DNA of 64,000 nt from Alloalcanivorax marinus (GTDB lineage: Bacteria > Pseudomonadota > Gammaproteobacteria > Pseudomonadales > Alcanivoracaceae). Both the position numbers and the translations under genes were made by a program. The DNA lies in contig NZ_JAEKJB010000008.1 in assembly GCF_016785095.1 (NCBI RefSeq), forward strand, positions 962,744-1,026,743. Direction: 5' to 3'. Below are positions 8,668 through 15,800 of the stretch, piece by piece. A model generated the notes under the pieces. That model had not been told where the DNA came from. It did no database searches and saw only the letters and a list, made by a program, of their open reading frames with translations. Within the stretch, counting starts at the first letter, position 1; every line of letters starts with the position of its first letter.

Positions 8668-9622
8668 GCTGAGCGGCGTCGATCTTCTTGAGCACCTTCT
8701 GCAGGCCGGCCACGGTGCCGCCCACGTCGCTGAGGTTGGACGGCAGCAGCAGGGTGGTGGATTCCTTGGCCAGCTTCTCGAAGGCGGCCACGTACTGCTC
8801 GGCAATGCGCAGGCTTACCGCTTCCTCGCCGCCGTCCGCCTTCACGGCGCCGGCCACGTGGCGCAGGCCCTCGGCGGTGGCGTTGGCGATCAACTGGATC
8901 TGCTCGGCGCGGCCCTGGGCCTCGTTGATCTGCTTGAGCTTCTCACCTTCGGAGATATTGATCATCTCCTGCTTCTCACCCTCGGAACGGTTGATCGCCG
9001 CCTGACGGTCACCCTCGGAGCGGTTGATGGCGGCCTGGCGGTCGCCCTCGGATTCCGCCACCACGGCGCGGCGTTCCCGTTCGGCGCGCACCTGCTTCTC
9101 CATGGCGTCCTTGATCGAGGCCGGCAGGTTGATGTCCGCCACCTCATAACGCAGCACCTTGACGCCCCAGGGCTGGGCCGCCTCGTCCACGGCGCGCACC
9201 ACTTCCATATTGATCTCGGCGCGTTCCTCGAAGGTCTTGTCCAGATCGATCTTACCGATCACCGAGCGCAGGGTGGTCTGGGCCAGTTGCTGGGCGGCCA
9301 GCACATAGTCGTCCACGCCGTAGCTGGCGGCCTTGGCGTCGATCACCTGCAGGTACATCACGCCGTCGATGGACACCTCGATGTTGTCCTTGGTGATACA
9401 GCTCTGGCGCGGCACGTCACGGACGATTTCCTTGAGCGAGTGCCGGTAGGCGACCCGGTCGATGAACGGCATCAGCACGTGCATGCCGGCTTCCAGGGAA
9501 GTGCGGTACTTGCCCAGCCGCTCGACCACGAAGATCTGCCGCTGCGGCACGATGCGCACGGTCATGAACAGCAGAATGATCACGCCGAGGGCGAGCAAAG
9601 CGGGAATGATGAGTCCCATCAT
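8663..9622 (-). CDS. qmcA: SPFH/band 7 (stomatin/QmcA-like) membrane protein
   Basis: A 319-residue stomatin-like scaffold with one N-terminal membrane helix (LIIPALLALGVIILLFMTV), an SPFH domain (VVERLGKYRTSLEAGMHVLM to about residue 180) and a charged coiled coil. The coiled coil holds four tandem 11-residue units of type SEGDRQAAINR / SEGEKQEMINI, about residues 190-235. Homologues oligomerise in membrane microdomains and associate with proteases such as FtsH-HflKC. It is followed upstream in the operon by an NfeD partner, the usual stomatin-NfeD pairing. Function here is by family only. Confidence 0.9.
   Translation of the reverse strand: MMGLIIPALLALGVIILLFMTVRIVPQRQIFVVERLGKYRTSLEAGMHVLMPFIDRVAYRHSLKEIVRDVPRQSCITKDNIEVSIDGVMYLQVIDAKAASYGVDDYVLAAQQLAQTTLRSVIGKIDLDKTFEERAEINMEVVRAVDEAAQPWGVKVLRYEVADINLPASIKDAMEKQVRAERERRAVVAESEGDRQAAINRSEGDRQAAINRSEGEKQEMINISEGEKLKQINEAQGRAEQIQLIANATAEGLRHVAGAVKADGGEEAVSLRIAEQYVAAFEKLAKESTTLLLPSNLSDVGGTVAGLQKVLKKIDAAQP
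8921..9052 (-). repeat. Four in-frame 33-bp tandem repeats in the stomatin coiled coil
   Basis: Units 9052-9020, 8987-9019, 8954-8986 and 8921-8953 each encode 11 residues beginning SEG. The first two units give the identical peptide SEGDRQAAINR and differ by only a few bases; the others have diverged to SEGEKQEMINI and SEGEKLKQINE. Eleven residues fit a hendecad coiled coil, so unit number could change length without breaking the helix. Confidence 0.85.
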
Positions 9623-9642
9623 GATATCGGTTCCTTAGAAAG

Positions 9643-10089
9643 TCAGTCCTTGGAGGCCCAGGGGGCCACGGTCAGCCACAGGCCTTCATGGCGAAGAATG
9701 CGAACCATCTGGCCGTCGCTCAGGGGGTGGGTGGATTGTGCCTGCCACAGGGCGCCGCGATAGCGCACCGTGCCGATGCCATCCTCGAAGGCGCCCTCCA
9801 CGGTGGCCCGGGCACCCACCAGCCCGGCACTGTCGTCGCTGCTGGCGCCGTGGGTCTCGCGGCCGAACAGCCGCTCGCGCAGGTAGCGGCGCGCCACCAC
9901 CAGCAGCACCAGGCTGAACACCGCGAACAGGGTGATCTCCCAGACCAGGCTGTCGATCAAGCCCAGCCAGGCCAGCGCTCCCACCAGGAGCGCGGCCAGG
10001 CCGAGAAAGATGGTCACGAGGCCGGAGACGGCGAACTCCGCGATCACCAACACCAACCCCAGAATGATCCAATAACTGTATTCCGGCAT
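9643..10089 (-). CDS. NfeD-family membrane protein
   Basis: A 148-residue short NfeD (YbbK/YuaF type). Membrane segments are at about residues 6-28, 30-46 and 50-66, followed by a soluble OB-fold domain (residues about 85-145: GLVGARATVEGAFEDGIGTV... WQAQSTHPLSDGQMVRIL). It lacks the ClpP-like protease domain of long NfeD proteins. It lies 20 bp upstream of the stomatin gene on the same strand, so the two form an operon and probably a membrane-microdomain complex. Confidence 0.88.
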   Translation of the reverse strand: MPEYSYWIILGLVLVIAEFAVSGLVTIFLGLAALLVGALAWLGLIDSLVWEITLFAVFSLVLLVVARRYLRERLFGRETHGASSDDSAGLVGARATVEGAFEDGIGTVRYRGALWQAQSTHPLSDGQMVRILRHEGLWLTVAPWASKD

Positions 10090-10166
10090 GCGCCCCTCCC
10101 TCCTGGTGGCGATACGTTAGCACGGTGGCCGGCGCCGGTCCGTGCCACGGTTCATGATCGGTGGCT

Positions 10167-10652
10167 TCAGTGCTGGTGGCCACCGGGCCCGTGGGCATGG
10201 CCATGGGCTTTTTCCTCGTCGCTGGCGTCGCGCACATCGATGACGCGCATCTCGAAGCGCAGCGGCAGGCCGGCGAGCGGATGGTTGGCGTCCACATCCA
10301 CGGTTTTGAGGCCCACCTTGATCACGGTGACCCGGCGCGGGCCCTGCTCGGTACGCACTTCCACTACCTTGCCGGGGCGCAGTTTGCCGGCGTGTTTGAG
10401 GTATTTGGCGGAGAGTCGCTGGCGCAGCGATTCATCGCGGCGCCCGTAGGCTTGCTCGGGCGTCAGCGTCACGCTTACCGCGTCGCCCTCGTCCTTGCCG
10501 GCCAGAGCTTCCTCCAGGCCGCGCAGGATGTTGCCGTGGCCGTGCAGGTAGGACAGCGGCTGATCCGCCGGGCTGTGTTCCAGTTCCAGGTCGTGGTCGG
10601 CGTCGAACAGGGTGTAGTGCAGGCTGACCACCTTGTCTTTCTCGATCGGCAT
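10167..10652 (-). CDS. slyD: FKBP-type peptidyl-prolyl isomerase, SlyD-like
   Basis: A 161-residue SlyD-type prolyl isomerase and chaperone. The FKBP domain (DKVVSLHYTLFDADHDLELEH; YLHGHGNILRGLEEALAGKD) carries the insert-in-flap domain (residues about 70-130), and NHPLAGLPLRFEMRV closes the fold. A short His-rich tail (HGHAHGPGGHQH) could bind nickel, though it is much shorter than in E. coli SlyD. The start (MPIEKDKVVSLHY) was chosen because homology begins there, although the frame stays open far upstream. It is divergent from the cation-efflux gene, 108 bp away; shared metal handling is plausible. Confidence 0.9.
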   Translation of the reverse strand: MPIEKDKVVSLHYTLFDADHDLELEHSPADQPLSYLHGHGNILRGLEEALAGKDEGDAVSVTLTPEQAYGRRDESLRQRLSAKYLKHAGKLRPGKVVEVRTEQGPRRVTVIKVGLKTVDVDANHPLAGLPLRFEMRVIDVRDASDEEKAHGHAHGPGGHQH

Positions 10653-10760
10653 ATTCAGGTTCTCCAGACGAAGCGGTGATTCTGCGGCGCCCGGGCGGGG
10701 CTGGCAAGGTGGCGTCGGGGCGGGCATGCTGCGCCATGTCATGAATATCGGGAGGCGCCC

Positions 10761-11666
10761 ATGTCCGGGTCCAGAAAGGTGGTGATCGCGGCGATGGCCG
10801 GCAACATGCTGATCGCCGTCACCAAGTTCGTCGCGGCGGTGATCACCGGCAGTTCCGCCATGCTCTCCGAGGGCATCCACTCGCTGGTGGACACTGGCAA
10901 TGGTGTTTTGTTGTTGCATGGCATGAAGCGGGCGAAGACGCCGGCCAACGAGCGGTTCCCCTTCGGCCACGGCAAGGAGGTGTATTTCTGGGCGTTCGCG
11001 GTGGCGATCCTGATCTTCGCCCTGGGCGCCGGCATTTCCCTCTACGAAGGCGTGGTGCACCTGATGCACCCGGAGCCGATCAGCAATCCGATCATCAACT
11101 ACGTGGTATTGGGGCTGGCCATGGTGTTCGAAGGGACCGCCTGGAGCATCGCCCTGAAGGAGTTTCGCCGCACCAAGGGCGACCGGGGCTACGTGGAGGC
11201 GATCAGCCATGGCAAGGACCCGACCACCTTCGTGGTGTTGTTCGAGGACTCCGCCGCCATGCTGGGTCTGGTGGTGGCGCTGTTGGGCGTGTTGCTCAGC
11301 CAGCTCACCGGCGCGTTCTGGTTCGACGGCCTGGCTTCCATCCTGATTGGCCTGATTCTCGCCGGCACCGCCTGCTGGCTGGCCTATGAAACCAAAGGCC
11401 TGCTGATCGGCGAGGCGGCCAACCCCCGGGTGGTGGCCGGCATCCGCCGGGCGGCGCTGTCCATGCCCAGCGTGGACGCGGTCAACGAAGTGCTGACCAT
11501 GCACATGGGCCCGGATTTCATTCTGGTGAACATCAGCGTCACCTTCTCGCCGTCCCTGGGCACGCGCCGCCTGGAAACCGTCATCGCCGAACTGGACCGC
11601 ACCCTGAAAGCCCAGGACCCGCGCATCAAGCGGGTGTTCGTGGAGGCGGAATCGCCGGCGTCCTGA
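10761..11666 (+). CDS. Cation diffusion facilitator family transporter
   Basis: A 301-residue CDF transporter, probably a proton-coupled exporter of zinc or a related divalent metal. It has six membrane helices and a short cytoplasmic domain. Metal-site motifs are HSLVDTGNG in helix 2 and LFEDSAAMLGL in helix 5. The pattern, with Glu-Asp in helix 5 and the loop sequence RAKTPANERFPFGHGKEVYFWA, resembles the SLC30A9-like branch. The C-terminal domain (VDAVNEVLTMHMGPDFILVNISV) is the usual dimerisation fold. The metal specificity is not decided by sequence. Confidence 0.88.
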   Translation: MSGSRKVVIAAMAGNMLIAVTKFVAAVITGSSAMLSEGIHSLVDTGNGVLLLHGMKRAKTPANERFPFGHGKEVYFWAFAVAILIFALGAGISLYEGVVHLMHPEPISNPIINYVVLGLAMVFEGTAWSIALKEFRRTKGDRGYVEAISHGKDPTTFVVLFEDSAAMLGLVVALLGVLLSQLTGAFWFDGLASILIGLILAGTACWLAYETKGLLIGEAANPRVVAGIRRAALSMPSVDAVNEVLTMHMGPDFILVNISVTFSPSLGTRRLETVIAELDRTLKAQDPRIKRVFVEAESPAS

Positions 11667-11675
11667 GCCGCCGGG

Positions 11676-12221
11676 TCACCGTGAGCGACGGCCCGGCAGC
11701 ATGCGCTTGAGGGTGGCGTCCCGGTCCACCCAGTGATGCCAGAGGGCGCCGGCCACGTGCAGTACGATCAGCGCCAGCAGGGCGTTCCAGAGCCATTCCT
11801 TGTGCAGGTCTTCCAGGCGCTCGGCCAGGGCCGTGTTGGCGGGCAGCCAGGCCGGGATCGCCAGGCCGGCGGGCAGCGGCGTGCTCTTGCCGTCCAGCTG
11901 GCGCATCAGCAGGCCGGTGACCGGCATCGCCAGCACCGCCAGATACAGCAGGCCGTGCACCGCCGTGGCCAGCCGTTGTTGCAGGCGGTCGCCCAGGGGC
12001 GCCGGCGGGCGGTGGCCGGCCCGCCACACGAGGCGGATGATCATCACCGCCAGGGCCGAGGCGCCCAGGGTGAAGTGGGCGATGATCCAGTAATCCCGCC
12101 AGGGGTTGCCCCGGGGCACCAGCTCGTGCAGCTCCACGCTGGCCCAGACCGCCAGCAATAGAAAGGCGATCAGCCAGTGCAGCGTCTTGGCCGTGTTGGT
12201 CCAGGTGTTGGTTGTGTCCAT
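11676..12221 (-). CDS. Cytochrome b561 family protein
   Basis: A 181-residue di-haem cytochrome b561 with four membrane helices and candidate axial haem histidines in KTLHWLIAF, IAHFTLG, AVHGLLY and VLHVAGALWHHW. Such proteins shuttle electrons between quinol and periplasmic acceptors such as superoxide. It ends 10 bp after the convergent CDF gene stop and begins 68 bp downstream of the acyltransferase, so it could be the last gene read from the chp operon or have its own promoter. Confidence 0.88.
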   Translation of the reverse strand: MDTTNTWTNTAKTLHWLIAFLLLAVWASVELHELVPRGNPWRDYWIIAHFTLGASALAVMIIRLVWRAGHRPPAPLGDRLQQRLATAVHGLLYLAVLAMPVTGLLMRQLDGKSTPLPAGLAIPAWLPANTALAERLEDLHKEWLWNALLALIVLHVAGALWHHWVDRDATLKRMLPGRRSR

Positions 12222-12289
12222 GGTTCCCCGATCCCGTTGTTGGTTCCCGGCCAGTATCGCCGGCCAGGCTTAACGGAAGCTGAGCGGGA

Positions 12290-13279
12290 TCAGGGGCGCG
12301 GGGGATTTTTCGGCGCCAGGCCCAGGGCCTCGCGGCTTTCGCCGCGCGCCGCCCGGCGCAGCAGGGACAGGGAGTGGCGGTACCAGGTACGGCGGCCGCC
12401 GGGTTCCCATTTGAACCGTTTGTAGGTCCACTGGTACTGCGGCAGGTTGCGGCGGATGCAGGTTTCCAGGGAGCGGTTGAGGGTGGTGAGCACGCAGGTC
12501 TCGCCCTCGGCGTTCTCCAGTTCCGTGGCCGGTTCGAAGTGCACGCGCACGTCGCGCACGCCGCCTTCTCCCCGGTAGCAGGAGACGATGAAGATGCGCG
12601 GTCGGTAGCGGCGCACCAGTTTGTCCACCAGGGCCGGGGTGGGCACCGGGTGGCCGAAGAAGGGAATGAAGGGATTGCTGCGGTTGCCCGGGTTGTGGTC
12701 CGCCAGCAGCGCCAGGGTGCCGTTGCCGCGCAGGGTGGCCAGGCCTTCCTTGACGCCCTGGCTATTGGTGGGCACCAGCCGGCAGCCGGTGCGCTCGCGG
12801 GCTTTCTTGACCAGGGCGTCCACCAGGGTGGCCGGGTGCGGCTGGTACATCACCGTGGTGTTGCCCTGGCGGCCCAGATACAGGTTGATGGTTTCCCAGC
12901 TGCCCTGGTGCAGGGACAGCAGCAGCACCGGCCGTTCCTCGGCGCAGGCATCCAGATAGGCCCGTTCGCCATGAATTTCGGTGATCCGCGCCAGGGTCTG
13001 CTCCACCGGGCGTTGCCAGACATGGGCGAACTCGCAAAACGAGCGGCCCAGTTCCCGCAGGCTCTGGCGACCGATGCGGCGCGCCTCCGGCAGGCTCAGC
13101 GTCGGCTGGGTGGCGAGCAGATTGATCAGCACGGTGCGGTAGGCGCTGGCGTAGCGCAGCGGTATCCGCGTGATCAGATCGCCCAGCAGTGCGCCCAGCC
13201 CGGCCGCGATCGGCAGCGGCAGCCAGGCGACGAAGCGCATCAGCCAGCGAAGCCGTTGTCCGCGCGTATGGGCGCTCAT
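12290..13279 (-). CDS. LpxL/HtrB-like acyltransferase coupled to the chp operon
   Basis: A 329-residue member of the lysophospholipid/lipid A lauroyl acyltransferase family. It has an N-terminal membrane anchor (residues 10-35), the catalytic HX4E motif HQGSWE, and the family block LLADHNPGNRSNPFIPFFG. The end (YQWTYKRFKWEPGG) matches the conserved ...W.YKRFK of LpxL proteins. Its ATG overlaps the stop of the preceding hydrolase gene (ATGA), so the two are translationally coupled. It may acylate lipid A or recycle a lysophospholipid made by its neighbour; sequence alone does not decide. The start was chosen at this overlap; longer in-frame extensions run into the upstream gene. Confidence 0.85.
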   Translation of the reverse strand: MSAHTRGQRLRWLMRFVAWLPLPIAAGLGALLGDLITRIPLRYASAYRTVLINLLATQPTLSLPEARRIGRQSLRELGRSFCEFAHVWQRPVEQTLARITEIHGERAYLDACAEERPVLLLSLHQGSWETINLYLGRQGNTTVMYQPHPATLVDALVKKARERTGCRLVPTNSQGVKEGLATLRGNGTLALLADHNPGNRSNPFIPFFGHPVPTPALVDKLVRRYRPRIFIVSCYRGEGGVRDVRVHFEPATELENAEGETCVLTTLNRSLETCIRRNLPQYQWTYKRFKWEPGGRRTWYRHSLSLLRRAARGESREALGLAPKNPPRP

Positions 13280-14289
13280 TCGGTGGCATCCTCCAGTTCC
13301 CCGTTTCGGAGCGCCAGGGTATCGCCGTGGCCGGGTACGCGAAAAGCCTTGTCCGCCACGCCCTGGCGCCGCCGGGCCTCCGCCAGGGCCCGGGGTGGTT
13401 CGTCCAGCGGCTCGTCGGTGAGCACGAAGGTGCCCCAGTGCATGGCCAGGGAGCGGTGCGCCTGAAGGTCCCGGTGGATGCGCACCGCTTCGTCCGGGTT
13501 GATGTGCACCGGAGACATGAACCAGCGTGGCTGGTAGGCGCCGATCGGCAGCAGGGCCACGTCCACCGGGCCGAGCACCTGACGGATCTCCTCGAACACC
13601 GGTGCGTAACCGGTATCGCCGGCGAAGAACAGGCGGAACCCGGGCCAGTCCAGACGCCAGCCGCACCACAGGGTGCGGTTGCGGTCGCCGGCGGCGCGGC
13701 CGCTGAAATGCTGAGCGGGTACGCAGAACGCATCGAATTCCGGATCGCGGTGGTGCTGCCACCAGCCCAGTTCCACCACCTGGTGGATGCCACGCCGGCG
13801 TAGCCAGGCGCCCACGCCGCTGGGCGCGAACCAGCGCAGGCGATCGCCAAAACGCCGATTCAGGGCTCGTACCGATTCCCGATCCAGATGGTCGTAATGG
13901 TTGTGTGATACCAGCACGGCATGGATGTCGGGCAGTTCGTCGATGCCCAGGGCCGGTGGCACGGTGCGTTTCGGGCCGGCGAAGGACAATGGTGAGCAGC
14001 GTTCCGAGAACACCGGGTCGGTGAGCAGGTTCCAGCCCTGGTATTGCACCAGATAGGTGGCATGGCCGATCCAGGTGAAGCGGGGCTCCGCCGCCGGGCT
14101 GTTGAGCAGCACCGGGTCCGGGCGGCGCACGGGGAAGTCGAGCCGGGCCGGAAAGCGTCCCCGGGTTTCTCGCTGCCAGCGCAGGAATTCACGCAGGCTA
14201 TGGTGCGGTGTGGGGTGGCGGTTGAGGTAACGGCGCCCGTCGTGAAGGCGCTGCGCCGCCAGGTGTTCCAGGCGAGCCCAGTCGATCAT
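13276..14289 (-). CDS. NAPE-PLD-like metallo-beta-lactamase-fold hydrolase
   Basis: A 337-residue metallo-beta-lactamase-fold protein of the N-acyl-phosphatidylethanolamine phospholipase D / UlaG-like class. The zinc motif HNHYDHLD (HxHxDH) and downstream ligands in AQHFSG, FAGDTGYA and MHWGTF are visible. The N-terminus (DWARLEHLAAQRLHDGRRYLNRHP; WIGHATYLVQYQGWNLLTDPVFS) is typical of NAPE-PLD proteins. It overlaps chpC upstream and the acyltransferase downstream, both as ATGA. It probably cleaves a phosphodiester in a membrane phospholipid, releasing phosphatidic acid, and may remodel lipids together with the acyltransferase. The substrate is an inference. Confidence 0.85.
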   Translation of the reverse strand: MIDWARLEHLAAQRLHDGRRYLNRHPTPHHSLREFLRWQRETRGRFPARLDFPVRRPDPVLLNSPAAEPRFTWIGHATYLVQYQGWNLLTDPVFSERCSPLSFAGPKRTVPPALGIDELPDIHAVLVSHNHYDHLDRESVRALNRRFGDRLRWFAPSGVGAWLRRRGIHQVVELGWWQHHRDPEFDAFCVPAQHFSGRAAGDRNRTLWCGWRLDWPGFRLFFAGDTGYAPVFEEIRQVLGPVDVALLPIGAYQPRWFMSPVHINPDEAVRIHRDLQAHRSLAMHWGTFVLTDEPLDEPPRALAEARRRQGVADKAFRVPGHGDTLALRNGELEDATE

Positions 14290-14741
14290 GAATGCAGGCC
14301 GGCCACCGCCCGTTCCACCGCGTCCAGGTCCGGAATCACCGCCAGATCGCCGCCGACCTGGACGTACATGGATTCCGCCGGGCCGGTGTCGCCGGGCTCT
14401 TCCACCGGGTCGCCCTTGTCCACCCGCAGCAGGCGGGGAATGCCCTGTACCACCACGGCGTAGAAACGCGCCTGGCCGGCCACCGTGTTGATCACCGCGA
14501 TGCGTGCCTCGGTGCCGATGGTTACCTGGCCGGACTCGTTGAGCTTTTCGAAGGACACCAGCGGCACTTCCTGCTCGCGCCAGTTGAGCCAGCCGAGCAG
14601 CCATTCCGGGCCGTGGCCGGGCCGGTCGGGCTGGCGCAGGGGAATGACCTCCGCCACCACGATGTTGGGAATCAGCCAGGGGCGACCCTTCATGGGGATC
14701 AGCAAGCTCGGAATGTCGTCGGGAATCTGCGCGTCGGACAT
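14286..14741 (-). CDS. chpC: CheW-like adaptor ChpC
   Basis: A 151-residue CheW-domain protein at the end of the Pil-Chp cluster. The CheW fold is recognisable in PWLIPNIVVAEVIPL, WLLGWLNWREQEVPLVSFEKL and FYAVVVQGIPRLLRV. In P. aeruginosa ChpC occupies the same position and is thought to couple an extra receptor to the ChpA kinase. It lies 33 bp after chpB and its stop overlaps the start of the hydrolase (ATGA). Confidence 0.9.
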   Translation of the reverse strand: MSDAQIPDDIPSLLIPMKGRPWLIPNIVVAEVIPLRQPDRPGHGPEWLLGWLNWREQEVPLVSFEKLNESGQVTIGTEARIAVINTVAGQARFYAVVVQGIPRLLRVDKGDPVEEPGDTGPAESMYVQVGGDLAVIPDLDAVERAVAGLHS

Positions 14742-14774
14742 GGCGACTCTTATCCTCGGTTTTTGTCGGGCCGG

Positions 14775-15800
14775 TCAGGCGGCGGGGCCGGCCGCCACCT
14801 GCCGGCGCACCTGGTCCACCAGTTGCCGGGCCAGTTGCTCCGGCGTGCCGTTATAGGCGACGCAGCCGGTTTCACGCACCGCGTCCGGTTGGCTGCTCAC
14901 CGCGCAGCTTTCCGCGGTTTGTGCCCACACCCGGGTGCCGCCGGCGGCCAGTCGGGGCGCGGCGATGGCGCCATCGTTGCCCATTCCGGAGAACAGGATG
15001 GCGCCGTCACAGTGGCCGAAGCCGTGGGCCACATTATGCAACACCTGGTCGATACAAGGGGCATAGGGGCCTTCCCAGCCCTGGCCGCTGCGGCGCACGG
15101 TGCCGTTGGCGTCGAATTCGATGCTCTGGTCCACCGGCGCCACCAGCAGGTGGCCATGGGCCAGCCGGCTGCCGTCGCCGGCCACCCGACAGCTCACCTG
15201 GCTGTCACGGCACAGCACCTGACAGAGTGTATCGAGAAAACCGCCATCGATATGTTGCGCGAGTATGAACGCCACCGGAAGGTGTGGCGGCAGGCAGTCG
15301 AGAAACTGCTTTACCGCCGCCGGGCCGCCCAGGCTGGCCCCCAATACCCAGACCCGCTCGGCGCCGTTGCGTTCCCCGTCGGGCAGCGCCTGGAATTCCC
15401 GGGGCTCCGGAATCGGCGTCGGGGACGGCATCCGTGGCAGGGTTTCCAGCCGTTCCTCCACGGCCGGGGCGCCGATGTAATCCACCAGCTTGGTGACCAG
15501 GCGCCGCTCCCAGCGCGGATAGTGCTCGGCGGTGCGCGCCGGCGCCTGGCCGTCACAGAACAGCAGAGGCGCGGCGGCCCGCTCCAGCAGATGATCCAGG
15601 AAGGGCTGCCAGCGATCCTCCCGGGACAGGTCCACCACCCAGAGGTCCAGGGCGTCTTCCATCAGCCAGCGGGCTTCCAGGTGCTCGGGGTCGGTGTTGA
15701 CCACCACCCGGTAACCCTGGCCCTTGATGGCGCCGGCCAGCAGGTGACCCTGCAGGGTGTCGTCGGCGATCACGCCGACCCGGCCCGCCGCGGCGGCCAT
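14775..15800 (-). CDS. chpB: Chemoreceptor methylesterase ChpB (CheB type)
   Basis: A 341-residue CheB-type glutamate methylesterase that removes methyl groups from PilJ. The N-terminal region (1-125) is receiver-like but degenerate. The catalytic domain (about 150-335) has Ser in GASLGGPAA, His in LAQHIDGGFL and Asp in FSGMGNDGA. It opposes PilK. Its ATG overlaps the chpA stop as TGATG, giving tight coupling. Confidence 0.93.
   Translation of the reverse strand: MAAAAGRVGVIADDTLQGHLLAGAIKGQGYRVVVNTDPEHLEARWLMEDALDLWVVDLSREDRWQPFLDHLLERAAAPLLFCDGQAPARTAEHYPRWERRLVTKLVDYIGAPAVEERLETLPRMPSPTPIPEPREFQALPDGERNGAERVWVLGASLGGPAAVKQFLDCLPPHLPVAFILAQHIDGGFLDTLCQVLCRDSQVSCRVAGDGSRLAHGHLLVAPVDQSIEFDANGTVRRSGQGWEGPYAPCIDQVLHNVAHGFGHCDGAILFSGMGNDGAIAAPRLAAGGTRVWAQTAESCAVSSQPDAVRETGCVAYNGTPEQLARQLVDQVRRQVAAGPAA

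Noticed and set aside
10653..11504. N-terminal extension of the SlyD-like gene
   Set aside because: The frame stays open across the divergent CDF gene, but homology and a sensible start begin at 10652, and the extension has low-complexity antisense composition.
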